From: Lentilactobacillus dabitei
GTDB taxonomy: Bacteria; Bacillota; Bacilli; Lactobacillales; Lactobacillaceae
Length of the DNA: 52,888 nt
Assembly: GCF_019061365.1 (NCBI RefSeq)
Contig: NZ_JAHPPD010000007.1
Coordinates: 1-52,888 of the forward strand
Direction of reading: 5' to 3'
Positions within the stretch are counted from its first letter, which is position 1. Every line of letters begins with the position of its first letter. The notes beneath the pieces are model-generated. The model was not told the origin of the DNA and did no database searches. It worked only from the letters and a program-made list of their open reading frames with translations. Shown in pieces: positions 52,809 to 52,888 of this stretch. The translations under genes and the position numbers were made by a program.

Positions 52809-52886
52809 TGAAGTGCCCTACAATTGTTAGACAAGTAAGTCTAATGATTGTGGGGCTTTTCTTGTGACAAAATATAGTAGTCAATT
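52809..52886 (+). mobile_element. Probable insertion-sequence terminus at the right contig end
   Basis: Identical over 78 bases to the reverse complement of the left end (1-78). It contains the arms GCCCTACAATTGTTAGAC and GTCTAATGATTGTGGGGC followed by TTTTCTT, a terminator-like hairpin. The window ends about 80 bases into the element, so the transposase is not seen. Confidence 0.55.
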
Positions 52887-52888
52887 CA

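Noticed and set aside
52690-52884. Minus-strand open frame of 64 codons at the right end
   Set aside because: It runs through the terminator-like hairpins and IS end, has no ribosome site and no protein-like motif.
1-52888. Prophage or conjugative element
   Set aside because: No integrase, terminase, capsid, relaxase or type IV secretion gene is seen; the content is ordinary chromosomal with scattered small repeats.

Overview
The window looks like a chromosomal contig from a low-to-moderate GC lactic acid bacterium of the Lactobacillaceae, probably a heterofermentative Lentilactobacillus- or Levilactobacillus-type species. The basis is the gene families present: LtaS, an Spx paralog, a choloylglycine hydrolase, an Apf-like LysM protein, NlpC/P60, PrsW, a T-box transporter, CopY-type boxes and a MalR-like operator. 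Strong AGGAGG ribosome binding sites and frequent TTG starts also fit. The species is inference. No rRNA or tRNA gene and no CRISPR array is visible. Both ends of the window carry the same 78-base sequence in opposite orientation, with an internal terminator-like hairpin, as if the contig stops at both sides inside copies of one insertion sequence.

Layout. 1-6,000: HAD phosphatase, a DUF2252-DsrE pair, Ogt, a methyltransferase-like protein, an XRE regulator and a divergent alpha/beta hydrolase. 6,100-10,600: a divergent RNase Y paralog, then a copper operon (two cupredoxin-like proteins and a CPC-type P-ATPase) behind two CopY-type operators. 10,650-20,100: a metallophosphatase, a CPA1 antiporter with a frameshifted C-terminus, an Spx paralog without its CxxC, a Cof phosphatase, two tandem secreted paralogs, a TMEM175-type channel gene broken by a stop codon, and a nucleoside hydrolase. 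20,200-31,100: PrsW-type protease, YumC-type reductase, short UvrA, K+ channel, LtaS, phosphoglycerate-mutase-type phosphatase, GNAT, acyltransferase and NlpC/P60. 31,500-40,800: MMPL exporter, Ntn amidase, glucosaminidase, TerC plus thioredoxin, GNAT, T-box-controlled NhaC-family transporter and LysM/Apf protein. 41,300-45,330: guaC-purA divergent from purB around a candidate PurR site. 45,700-50,000: a GH13 glucosidase, MFS sugar transporter and LacI regulator unit with a visible operator. 50,300-52,330: a LytTR regulator with a LiaF-like protein, a lone degenerate YafQ-type toxin and a small membrane protein.

The strongest unexplained signal is a dispersed family of intergenic hairpin elements of about 110-120 bases at 78-137, 150-269, 12271-12474, 16208-16255, 17972-18245, 40953-41035 (diverged), 42349-42524, 45333-45578 and 52362-52484. 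Each has a conserved head, a conserved loop and a conserved tail. The stem arms between them differ completely from copy to copy yet stay paired within each copy, which is textbook covariation. Several copies begin exactly at, or supply, the stop codon of the gene before them, in the sense orientation. Mini, half and tandem forms exist, so the family looks mobile. A second, unrelated family of perfect terminator hairpins shares a GCATTC...GAATGC core (10538, 24789, 50063).

Other points worth attention are the redox-dead Spx, the RNase Y paralog with an altered KH loop, the two recent disruptions (antiporter frameshift, TMEM175 nonsense codon), an 18-base tandem duplication in the Ntn amidase, and the many TTG starts, one of which places the catalytic Cys at position 2.
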